Shown here piece by piece: positions 55,296 through 62,750 of a DNA stretch of 64,000 nucleotides. The stretch is from DATBGO01 sp963840095. GTDB lineage: Bacteria; Actinomycetota; Actinomycetes; Streptosporangiales; Streptosporangiaceae. The translations under genes and the position numbers were made by a program. Numbering within the stretch: position 1 is the first letter of the stretch; every line of letters starts with the position of its first letter. The DNA lies in NCBI GenBank assembly GCA_963840095.1, contig CAWIXN010000002.1, positions 62,001 to 126,000 of the forward strand. The letters are read 5' to 3'. The notes under the pieces were generated by a model that worked only from the letters and a program-made list of their open reading frames with translations, had not been told where the DNA came from and did no database searches.

Positions 55296-57218
55296 TTAAG
55301 CGCGCAGGTTCTGCGTTGCGGCTACGAGGTCCGCGACCAGGTATACGGCTTGCGGGGTGCCCAGGCCGGTGGCCATGTCGTAGCCGCGGGTGGCCCGGTA
55401 GCAGGGCTGCCTGCGCTTCCCGTCATACCGGCAGGTGTGATGGGAGTACCGGCCGTCCCGGGAGAGGTAATCGTTGTTGCCGGTGACGACATCGGTAAAG
55501 GCCCGCGGGTCGGCCCGGTCGATGCGGTAGAGGCTGGGCGACAGCAGGCCGAGGCGGCGGGTGGCTAGCTGCTGGTCAGCGAGTGCGGTCAGCGCGGCCC
55601 ACAGCGGGGTGGCCAGGCTGGTGCCACCGATTGTCTGCCACCCTTTGATGCCGAAGCCCCCCGTCGTGCCGTAGATGACGTAGCCCCGGACGCCGGTCGT
55701 GCCAATCGCGGCCAGGGCGGACACGTCGGGGACCTCCCGGCAGTCCCGCCCCCGCGGGGCATGGCACGGGGCGCCACTGCTGTTGCCGCTGCGATCGAAT
55801 CCGATCTGCCACGGTGGCATCCACCAGAGGTGAGATATGCCGCCGCCGCCTACGACGTTGCCCGGACTTGTTCCGGGATGCCCATCCCGTCCGTTGAACG
55901 GGGCCGGGAACCCGTGCCCCCTGGGGGTCTGGTTCCACGCCGACTGAACCGGGGGCGAGCCGTAGCGGGTGATCGAGGTGCCCCCGACGGCGGTCACGAA
56001 GGGCTGGCTGCCCGGATTATCGACCTGAAGGCTGTAGAAGGCGGGACCGGGGGGCACTTTGCCCGAGGGCGGCAGGCAGTCTTCGGAGCCGTTATCCCCC
56101 GCAGCCGCCATCATGGACTGCCCCTGAAGCGCCATCTCCTGGAATATCTCAGATTCGATGATCAGCAGGCGACTGCCGCTGGTCGGCTCGCAGGTACCCC
56201 ACGACGTGCTGACTACCTGGGCCCGGTCCTGCTGGACGATCGCGCCGTAATCGTCCAGCTCGGACGCGCTCCCGCCGGACGGGGGCGCCTCATACACCAG
56301 GATGTTCGCGCGCGGTGCCATGGCCGCGACAACCTCGATATCCGAGGTGGATTCGGCCGTGCCCGCGACGTCCGCCGCAATGGTCGTGCCGCCATCGACC
56401 CGCACCCGCCGGATTGATGGGCTGATCCGGTAGCACCGGTCGTAGGCCCGGATGTCCTTGTTGGCGAAGTCGGCCAGTTCGTACAGGGCTACCGTGACGT
56501 GCTGCCCGAAGTCGCCGCGCCGGTAGAGGGGACTGAACTTGTAGGCGTTCGCCAGCCGGCCGGCGGTATAGACGTGCCGGGTGGTCCGGGCGGCGCGGCA
56601 GGCCTGCGGTCCCGGCCCAGGCCCCTGCGCCAGGTTGGGGTGCTCCAGGTTCAGGTTGTCCAGGCCGACGACCGCCGACACCCATCGGCGCAGCCCGGCC
56701 GGCATCTTCGGGGCCTGCTTGTTGACGCGCGCTATCCGGCCGTCGGCCAGGCGGACCCGCTCGATGGTCGTCCGGAAGGCCGCCTCGACCTGGGCTGTCG
56801 TTCCCGTGATGGGCAGCAAAAGGCCGTCAGCGAGGGTCGGGCTGGTGGCGAGGTGCTGGCTGCGCAGCCACGAGCCGACCGCGGCCACGGCGGCCGGCGA
56901 AGCGCCGAACCGTCGCTGGACCTGACCTGGGTGCAGGAAGCGGCGGAACTGGGCCGTCCCAGGCGTGGAGACCTCTGTAGCCAGATGGCCCAAACCGGCA
57001 GGGTCGGCGGATCGCAGCACCACGGTCACGTGCAGGGTGGCTGACCCGGGCTCCAGGCCAGTGGCCCGGGCCCCCTCGGGAAGCCCCGGCGCCGCACCGA
57101 CCGGTGCCATGCCCGGGCTCGTCGTCCCGGCCGCGGCTGGTGCCGTCCCCACCGCGCCGACCAGCATGACTACAGCTAGCCCGGCGGCGGGCGCTGGCCG
57201 CACCAGTCGTTTCAGCAT
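55296..57218 (-). CDS. Secreted S53 (sedolisin/kumamolisin-type) serine peptidase
   Basis: 640 aa. The ATG at 57218 follows GAGAGGGGTAGG. A signal peptide is clear (LVRPAPAAGLAVVMLVGAVG, cut near TAPAAA). The pro-domain spans about residues 45-200 (STPGTAQFRRFLHPGQVQRR). The catalytic residues of the family are visible: Glu and Asp in AESTSDIEVVAAMAPRA (ExxxD, about residues 266-270) and the Ser nucleophile in GTSLATPLWAALTALA (about residue 540). The oxyanion Asp should lie near VSTSWGTCEPTSGS, which here has Cys/Glu, so that assignment is less sure. The Ca site region YDMATGLGTP is at the end. These enzymes act at acid pH outside the cell after removal of the pro-domain. Confidence 0.93.
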   Translation of the reverse strand: MLKRLVRPAPAAGLAVVMLVGAVGTAPAAAGTTSPGMAPVGAAPGLPEGARATGLEPGSATLHVTVVLRSADPAGLGHLATEVSTPGTAQFRRFLHPGQVQRRFGASPAAVAAVGSWLRSQHLATSPTLADGLLLPITGTTAQVEAAFRTTIERVRLADGRIARVNKQAPKMPAGLRRWVSAVVGLDNLNLEHPNLAQGPGPGPQACRAARTTRHVYTAGRLANAYKFSPLYRRGDFGQHVTVALYELADFANKDIRAYDRCYRISPSIRRVRVDGGTTIAADVAGTAESTSDIEVVAAMAPRANILVYEAPPSGGSASELDDYGAIVQQDRAQVVSTSWGTCEPTSGSRLLIIESEIFQEMALQGQSMMAAAGDNGSEDCLPPSGKVPPGPAFYSLQVDNPGSQPFVTAVGGTSITRYGSPPVQSAWNQTPRGHGFPAPFNGRDGHPGTSPGNVVGGGGISHLWWMPPWQIGFDRSGNSSGAPCHAPRGRDCREVPDVSALAAIGTTGVRGYVIYGTTGGFGIKGWQTIGGTSLATPLWAALTALADQQLATRRLGLLSPSLYRIDRADPRAFTDVVTGNNDYLSRDGRYSHHTCRYDGKRRQPCYRATRGYDMATGLGTPQAVYLVADLVAATQNLRA

Positions 57219-57877
57219 CGCCTACCCCTCTCAGCAACCCGAAGATCACCGGCATGCTAAGAGGTTTGCGGGCGCTCACTCGCGACCAGACAATTCGTGT
57301 GAGTCCGCGGCCGGGCAGGCCAAATGCGAGCAGCGTGAGAATCTCCACTGGCTGGACTCGATTTCAGCCAGCTCGTGAGCATGAACAGGTGGGGGAGATC
57401 AATCTTGTCAGCGCAGTCGGCGGTGGACGGATGCGAATATCGGCATATTCCGTCGTGCAAGCGATAACCACACAGGTCATCTCACCCGGCTCCTAAGGGC
57501 CTGGGCTGCTGTTCGGCCTCGGTGGCAGTGAGGTGCTGGGCCAATTGGCCCAGGTGTTGTTCATGACCTCGCTGTTCGCCGCCGCGCTGGCATCGCCGAG
57601 CAGGCTATGACGGTCTCGCAGCCGGCGGCGAGCGACAGCGAACGGCGGCGCGCGAGGCGGCCGGCATCCCAGGCCCGGCTGAATCCTCCTGGTTCATCGT
57701 CCCCGCGCAGTCCTCGTCCGCCGGCGCGTGGGATCCCAGACCTGCCTGCGCCCGGCCGCGTGCTACCGCGAGGCCCACATTTTCCCCACAAGTCCGCGGC
57801 CGGGCGAAGCCAGCCGTCCAATGGCAGCAGGCCTTGCCATCCCTGCGCAGGGCGAGTTCACTGGCGGCAGAGCTGCT
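57219..57877. other. Long gap with a permease scrap
   Basis: About 660 bases between the divergent S53 and FN3 genes, holding both promoters. Near 57504-57600 a forward frame reads LLFGLGGSEVLGQLAQVLFM and TSLFAAALA, resembling a membrane segment of APC-family amino-acid permeases, cut at both ends. CTGGGCCAATTGGCCCAG at 57536-57553 is a perfect 18-bp palindrome inside it. Nothing else is recognisable. Confidence 0.4.
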
Positions 57878-59686
57878 ATGTGGTCAACGAAGGTTCCCGC
57901 GACGAGACCGGGGCCAAGCGGGAGGCCTTCGGCCGATCTCGCCCGCCGCCGGTCCTGGCTACGTGCGCTGATGGGAACGTTTCTCGCTGCCACATTGGCG
58001 GGCTGGCCCGCGTTGTCGGCGGGCAGTCTTGCGGCGGGACCGCCCTCCCGCGGATCAGAGTCGGCAGCGCGAGCATCGTTAACGTCGGCTTCGCTGCCCG
58101 GCAACGCGGGCACGCTCGTTGTCGGCGCGATGTCTGTCTCGCCAGGCTCGTCGGCGGGCGACGCGGCCGGTACGCTCACCTTCACCCCGGTCCAGCCCTT
58201 TAAGCAGGCTAAGGCGACTGGGCCCGGAGCGCCGACCGGGCTGATGGCAACGGCTGGCAGCTCCCAGGTGAGCTTGTCGTGGACCGGGCCGGCCTCGGAC
58301 GGCGGCCCGCCGGTCACCGGCTACAACGTCTATCAGGGGACCAGCCCAGCCAGCGTGGACCAATACCCTGCCACCACGCCGGTTACCAGCTCCCTGGTCA
58401 ACAGCGCCACGGTGACCGGCCTGACCAACGGCACCACGTACTACTTCGAGGTGACTGCGGTCAGCTACGACAGTGAGAGCCTCCCGTCTAACGAGGTGTC
58501 GGCGACCCCGGTGGCCGCGTCCAACCTGCCAGGAGCGCCGACCGGGCTGATGGCAACGGCTGGCAGCTCCCAGGTGAGCTTGTCGTGGACCGGGCCGGCC
58601 TCGGACGGCGGCCCGCTGGTCACCGGCTACCACGTTTACCAGGGCATCACCCCGGGCGGTGAGTCCTTCAATGCCCCGGTCACCACCGCCACCGGCACCA
58701 GCGCCACGGTGACCGGCCTGACCAACGGCACCACGTACTACTTCGTGGTGAGGGCGGTCAACGCCACCGGCGAGGGCCCTTCGTCTAACGAGGTGTCGGC
58801 GACCCCGGTGGCCGCGTCCAACCTGCCAGGAGCGCCGACCGGGCTGATGGCAACGGCTGGCAGCTCCCAGGTGAGCTTGTCGTGGACCGGGCCGGCCTCG
58901 GACGGCGGCCCGCTGGTCACCGGCTACCACGTTTACCAGGGCATCACCCCGGGCGGTGAGTCCTTCAATGCCCCGGTCACCACCGCCACCGGCACCAGCG
59001 CCACGGTGACCGGCCTGACCAACGGCACCACGTACTACTTCGTGGTGAGGGCGGTCAACGCCACCGGCGAGGGCCCTTCGTCTAACGAGGTGTCGGCGAC
59101 CCCGGTGGCCGCGTCCAACCTGCCAGGAGCGCCGACCGGGCTGATGGCAACGGCTGGCAGCTCCCAGGTGAGCTTGTCGTGGACCGGGCCGGCCTCGGAC
59201 GGCGGCCCGCTGGTCACCGGCTACCACATCTACCAGGGCATCACCCCGGGCGGTGAGTCCTTCAATGCCCCGGTCACCACCGCCACCGGCACCAGCGCCA
59301 CGGTGACCGGCCTGACCAACGGCACCACGTACTACTTCGTGGTGAGGGCGGTCAACGCCACCGGCGAGGGCCCTTCGTCTAACGAGGTGTCGGCCACCCC
59401 GGTGGCCGCGACGCAGCGGCCCCCGTCCCGCGGATGGCCTTTGCTGATCATCTTGTTAGGGGCCGTAATCCTCGCGGCCGCGGCAGTCGCGGCGATAGTG
59501 GGCGTTCGGCGGCTCCGTCGGCCTCCGCCCCCGCCTGCGCCAGCGGCGAGCGTGCAGGCAGTGTCGCAGGCCGACCAGGCGAGCGTGGCAAGCGTCCACG
59601 TCACCGGAGCGGAGCCAACGGTCACGGTTCGCATCGAGCCACAACCTGGCGCTGGCATCACGACGATCGAGGAGACGCGGCCATGA
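57878..59686 (+). CDS. Single-pass membrane protein with four fibronectin type III domains
   Basis: 602 aa from ATG 57878 (MWSTKVPATRPGPSG); the frame is open 50 codons further without support. A signal peptide or anchor (LRALMGTFLAATLAGWPALS) is followed by a low-complexity linker and four FN3 domains from about residue 115 to 510, each beginning GAPTGLMATAGSSQVSLSWT and containing VTGLTNGTTYYF. Repeats 2-4 are nearly identical. A membrane helix (WPLLIILLGAVILAAAAVAA, about residue 525) and a Pro-rich tail of 60 residues (PPPPPAPAASVQ ... ITTIEETRP) follow. FN3 domains would face outwards. It overlaps the next gene by ATGA. Confidence 0.88.
   Translation: MWSTKVPATRPGPSGRPSADLARRRSWLRALMGTFLAATLAGWPALSAGSLAAGPPSRGSESAARASLTSASLPGNAGTLVVGAMSVSPGSSAGDAAGTLTFTPVQPFKQAKATGPGAPTGLMATAGSSQVSLSWTGPASDGGPPVTGYNVYQGTSPASVDQYPATTPVTSSLVNSATVTGLTNGTTYYFEVTAVSYDSESLPSNEVSATPVAASNLPGAPTGLMATAGSSQVSLSWTGPASDGGPLVTGYHVYQGITPGGESFNAPVTTATGTSATVTGLTNGTTYYFVVRAVNATGEGPSSNEVSATPVAASNLPGAPTGLMATAGSSQVSLSWTGPASDGGPLVTGYHVYQGITPGGESFNAPVTTATGTSATVTGLTNGTTYYFVVRAVNATGEGPSSNEVSATPVAASNLPGAPTGLMATAGSSQVSLSWTGPASDGGPLVTGYHIYQGITPGGESFNAPVTTATGTSATVTGLTNGTTYYFVVRAVNATGEGPSSNEVSATPVAATQRPPSRGWPLLIILLGAVILAAAAVAAIVGVRRLRRPPPPPAPAASVQAVSQADQASVASVHVTGAEPTVTVRIEPQPGAGITTIEETRP
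58528..59420 (+). repeat. Three nearly identical 297-bp FN3 repeats
   Basis: Period 297 bases (99 codons): repeat starts at about 58528, 58825 and 59122 with CCAGGAGCGCCGACCGGGCT. The copies differ only at a handful of bases (for example CACGTTTACC versus CACATCTACC in the third). The first FN3 domain (from about 58222) is diverged and nine bases longer. Such identity points to recent duplication or ongoing gene conversion. Confidence 0.92.
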
Positions 59687-60555
59687 CTCCTGAGGTAGCG
59701 GCCCGCCCGAAGACCGCTCTGGACTTGCTGTTCGGCGAGAACGGCGACCCGGCGGCACCGTTAACCCGCCTCATTTTGTCCGCGGACGCCGGCCAGGACC
59801 TTGGCCGCGCCCTTGAGCACGCCGCGAAGTCGACGCGCGCCGCCGCCGCCCGGGAGGTCACGGCTGCGGCGGCCGGGCTGCTTGACGTCAGTCTGGTGGG
59901 CGTGCTCGCGGAGGGATGGCGAGAGCATCATGACCTAACCTCCGCCGCGCGGCGCACCCTGGCGGTGCCAGGCAGCACTGAGCTGGTGCAGCTAGCCGAG
60001 CACCAGGTCAGCGTCGCGAATCATCCCTATGTCACCGTCCTGGTTGACGGCCGCCAGGTGGCCACTGTGCACCTCGGGCTTTCGTTCGTCTTCGATGTCA
60101 GTGCAGTGGTGGCAGGGATCAGCGCCGGAAGGCTGGTCGCAATACACCCAGGCCGCTGTGACGTCACGGCCACACTGGCCGTCGAAGGCGCCGACGTCCT
60201 AACCAGGCATGCGCGCCTCGACATGCCTGGTGTCATCGCGCTCAGCCCGGGGATCCGGCTGCTGGCCGCGGCGGACTACCCGGCCGAAGGGGGCCATCCG
60301 CCTGCCACTCCCTGGGCTGAGGGCCTGGCGCGCCAGGCGGAGGCCACCATCCCGGGCGGAATCACGACGGCGGACCACGCCGCCACGGCGGCACCGCAGG
60401 GCGGCCCATGGTGGAAGGCATCCGGGGCAACATCGCCATCGGCTGCCGCCCCGGCCGCTGCTTCGTCGACCGTCGTCCCGGCCGCCGCGCAGCAGAACGC
60501 TGATCCGCCCGAGCCAGAGTGGGAAGCCACGTCCAGGCCATGGTGGAAGCAATAG
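59683..60555 (+). CDS. Protein with C-terminal PWWK motifs, coupled to the FN3 protein
   Basis: 290 aa from ATG 59683, overlapping the FN3 gene stop (ATGA). No signal peptide. The N-terminal half is helical (LGRALEHAAKSTRAAAAREV). The middle is a compact beta domain, HQVSVANHPYVTVLVDGRQV, HLGLSFVFDVSAVVAGISAG and RLVAIHPGRCDVTATLAVEG. The C-terminal 70 residues are Ala/Pro-rich and disordered, with the aromatic motif GPWWKASG and a final RPWWKQ. I recognise no named family. Co-translation with the membrane FN3 protein suggests a complex at the inner face of the membrane, the PWWK ends serving as short binding motifs. Confidence 0.75.
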   Translation: MTPEVAARPKTALDLLFGENGDPAAPLTRLILSADAGQDLGRALEHAAKSTRAAAAREVTAAAAGLLDVSLVGVLAEGWREHHDLTSAARRTLAVPGSTELVQLAEHQVSVANHPYVTVLVDGRQVATVHLGLSFVFDVSAVVAGISAGRLVAIHPGRCDVTATLAVEGADVLTRHARLDMPGVIALSPGIRLLAAADYPAEGGHPPATPWAEGLARQAEATIPGGITTADHAATAAPQGGPWWKASGATSPSAAAPAAASSTVVPAAAQQNADPPEPEWEATSRPWWKQ

Positions 60556-60745
60556 CGCCGAGGCCGGTGAAGGCGATGACCGCGATGGTGATGCGGGACC
60601 GCAGGAAACTTGCCGCCCCGGTGCGCGCTGGCGCTAGCTGTGCCGGCCACTTCAGCGCGAGATCTGGCCTGCCGACTTCGGCGAGGCGCCCGTGACCGTT
60701 GTCCACCGGTAATGCGGTGAGCTGGGCTTGCGGGCAATTTGTAGA

Positions 60746-61177
60746 TCATGGTTTCAGGGGTGATAGAAACCCCTGAAATGCCATATGTCCCCAGCGGGGG
60801 CCGACTGCCTCGCCGATCTGCAGCTCGATGGCCCGCTGCCAGTGCGCCGCCGCCTCCGCATAGCCGAAGACCCGCTCCGCCGCCATGGCCACTTTCACCC
60901 TGGCCCGCAGCTCCTCGGCGTCCCGTCCGGCCGCCGCCCAGTGCCCGGCTGCCTCGGCCGCCAGGGCCTGCTCCCCGGCCGCCTCCACAACGCCGGCGAT
61001 GCGCTCGTGCAGCACCAGCCGCTCGCCGGGCAGCAGCCCGGCGGCTACCGCCCCGGCCAGCAGCGCATGCCGGGCCCGGTACCCGCCGATGGGGGCCTCG
61101 CCGAGCAGCGGGGCGGGCGCGGCGATGTAGCCGGGCTGGCCGCGGCGGACCCGGCGAGCTGCGACGGCATCGCACAC
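60746..61177 (-). pseudogene. Fragment of an AAA/LuxR-type regulator
   Basis: The frame reads IGGYRARHALLAGAVAAGLL, PGERLVLHERIAGVVEAAGE, QALAAEAAGHWAAAGRDAEE and VFGYAEAAAHWQRAIEL. This is the stretch between the ATPase and the TPR region of large LuxR-family regulators. Both the ATPase and the DNA-binding end are missing, and the frame runs into a hairpin at its 3' end. A translocated or decayed piece. Confidence 0.6.
60752..60778. terminator. 10-bp perfect hairpin
   Basis: TTTCAGGGGT (60752-60761) and ACCCCTGAAA (60769-60778) are exact complements around GATAGAA. It lies about 200 bases after the PWWK gene and at the edge of the regulator fragment. It could terminate the FN3-PWWK transcript, or be an operator. 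The rest of 60556-60745 holds no recognisable gene. Confidence 0.6.
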
Positions 61178-61291
61178 GGAGCGGGCACGCAGCCGTGATG
61201 ATAACTGTGACGGCCACGGAACGGTGCCGGCGGCAGGCTGTCCCCAAGCGCCAGCACAGTGGCCGAGGCACTAGCGCAAAGGGGGACGCGC

Positions 61292-61858
61292 GTGGCTGCC
61301 AGCAACGCCTCGCCGCCAGCCGCAGGCGCCGCCGGATCGGGGCAGAGCGGAACCGTTCCGATGATCGGCCAGTGGCAGCTGCAGGGCGTCGAGCAGGTGC
61401 GCACCCTGGAGGCCCGCCGGATCGCCCAGCTCCAGGTTCCCGGCCTACCAGGCGATCTCCAGCAGGACCTCGGGCGCCGGGCCGCGCGCGTCTGCATCGA
61501 GGGATCGCTGTGCGCCGCCGATGTCCGCGACAAGTTCCTGACCAGCCTGCGGGACGCGTTCAGCGCCGCGACGCCGGTATCGTTCGTGGCCGACATCGTG
61601 GCGGGGACCCGGCTCGACGCGGTGCTCATCGAGGCATTCGACCTGAGGGAGGTCAACGACGCAGCCGACGCCTTCCGGTACCGCATCGTGATCGCTGAGT
61701 ACGTGCAGCCGGGGCAGCCGGACCAGGCAGCGGACGGCCAGGGGTCCGGCATCGACTCCGACATCGGCCAGCAGGCGCAGGACGGCCTTGATGCCGCCGA
61801 CGCGAACGGAGGCGGCGCCGCGGGGCCCGGTGCGGCCGCTCTTCGAGGAGCGCCATGA
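61292..61858 (+). CDS. Putative contractile-tail/injection-system accessory protein
   Basis: 188 aa from GTG 61292, with AAAGGGGGA seven bases upstream; no good ATG is available. After a low-complexity start it reads MIGQWQLQGVEQVRTLEARR, VCIEGSLCAADVRDKFLTSL, TPVSFVADIVAGTRLDAVLI and FRYRIVIAEYVQP. The pattern (an IxGxL-strand, R..fL..L helix, FxADI strand, late YxIxLxEY strand) resembles the small beta-barrel tail proteins of the gpU/DNA-circulation type in phages and injection systems. The assignment is by pattern and by its place before a tail sheath. A disordered Gly/Ala tail ends it. Confidence 0.55.
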   Translation: MAASNASPPAAGAAGSGQSGTVPMIGQWQLQGVEQVRTLEARRIAQLQVPGLPGDLQQDLGRRAARVCIEGSLCAADVRDKFLTSLRDAFSAATPVSFVADIVAGTRLDAVLIEAFDLREVNDAADAFRYRIVIAEYVQPGQPDQAADGQGSGIDSDIGQQAQDGLDAADANGGGAAGPGAAALRGAP

Positions 61859-61911
61859 GCGCAACCCGGGCGGCGCCTGCCACGGCGCGCGAGGAAAGGC
61901 GCATCGCATGA
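61855..61911 (+). CDS. 18-aa bridging ORF
   Basis: ATG 61855 overlaps the previous stop (ATGA), and its own TGA (61909-61911) overlaps the ATG of the next gene at 61908 (ATGA). The peptide is MSATRAAPATAREERRIA. Exact overlap at both ends suggests it exists to carry ribosomes across the 50-base gap, or is a very small product. Its own ribosome site is not evident, but GAGGAAAGG inside it serves the next gene. Confidence 0.45.
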   Translation: MSATRAAPATAREERRIA

Positions 61912-62750
61912 GCGTCGGCCAACTGCTCGACGACGTCCTGGCGGCGATCGGCACCCAGCTCATGCCGGCGCCGGCGCTGATCGGCGGCGCTGAGCCGGTG
62001 ACCGCCGGCGACCTTCCCGCGGTCGTGCTCTCGCTATCGGAGATGGCTACCGGCCACGGCGGGCTGGGCGCGCAGGTCGGCGGCCCGCTCACCGGCGCGC
62101 TGCCGACCACGCAGACGGTTGACCTGGCTGACCCGCAGCTCGACTTGCCCGGCGCGAGCGTGACGCTGCTCAGCGCCGACCGCCGTACCCTGCTCCTGCC
62201 GGTCGGCGGCCTGGTACGGGCTGACGGCACGACCACGCCGCCCTGGAGCGCCCAGGACATTTCGGTCAGCGTCGCGGGCGCTCCAGTCCTCAGCGTCGTC
62301 ATGACCGCGCCGGGCGCCGGCGAGGTCCAGCTAGTGCCGGCCGGACGGCTGGTCTTCCCGGCGCCGCTCCCGGCCACCGGCAAGGTCATCGTCAGTTACT
62401 ACGTCGGCATCTGGGCGCTGCAGTTGGTGCGCTACCAGGCGCTGCTGGAGGTCGAGGTGCTGGCCGCGGACCCGGCCGCCGTCGACCAGCTGTCCCGCCA
62501 GCTCGACCTCGCGCTCGGCGGCCCGCCCGCCCAGCTGCTGACCGTGACGCCCGTCGCGTGGGGCCCGATCGCGCCCCCGGACGGGCAGCGGGCGGACGCC
62601 CGCTCGCGGGTGCTCAGCTACCGCATCGACTACGAGCGCATTGATCCGGTCCTGCCGCCGGCCAGCGGGCCGATCGTCCAGATCGACGCCACCTTCACCC
62701 CGCCGCTCTCCGACGCCCTCACCGTCCCGGAAGGGAGCCCGAATGAGTGA
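61908..62750 (+). CDS. Putative tail/baseplate protein, two-part beta-rich
   Basis: 280 aa from ATG 61908 with GAGGAAAGG ten bases upstream. MSVGQLLDDVLAAIGTQLMP is a helix, then beta-rich sequence (VTLLSADRRTLLLPVGGLVR, GEVQLVPAGRLVFPAPLPAT, GKVIVSYYVGIWALQLVRYQ) leads to a ferredoxin-like C-terminal part (ALLEVEVLAADPAAVDQLSR, YRIDYERIDPVL). I do not recognise a named family; its direct 8-base overlap with the tail sheath gene argues for a tail terminator, adapter or related structural protein. Confidence 0.55.
   Translation: MSVGQLLDDVLAAIGTQLMPAPALIGGAEPVTAGDLPAVVLSLSEMATGHGGLGAQVGGPLTGALPTTQTVDLADPQLDLPGASVTLLSADRRTLLLPVGGLVRADGTTTPPWSAQDISVSVAGAPVLSVVMTAPGAGEVQLVPAGRLVFPAPLPATGKVIVSYYVGIWALQLVRYQALLEVEVLAADPAAVDQLSRQLDLALGGPPAQLLTVTPVAWGPIAPPDGQRADARSRVLSYRIDYERIDPVLPPASGPIVQIDATFTPPLSDALTVPEGSPNE

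Noticed and set aside
58528..59420. Regular 297-bp repeats as a possible CRISPR or satellite
   Set aside because: They are in-frame FN3 domains within one gene; there are no spacers.
61908..62750. Assignment as a DUF4255 (Pvc16-type) cap protein
   Set aside because: The position fits, but the N-terminus does not show the usual DUF4255 pattern, so only a general tail-protein call is justified.
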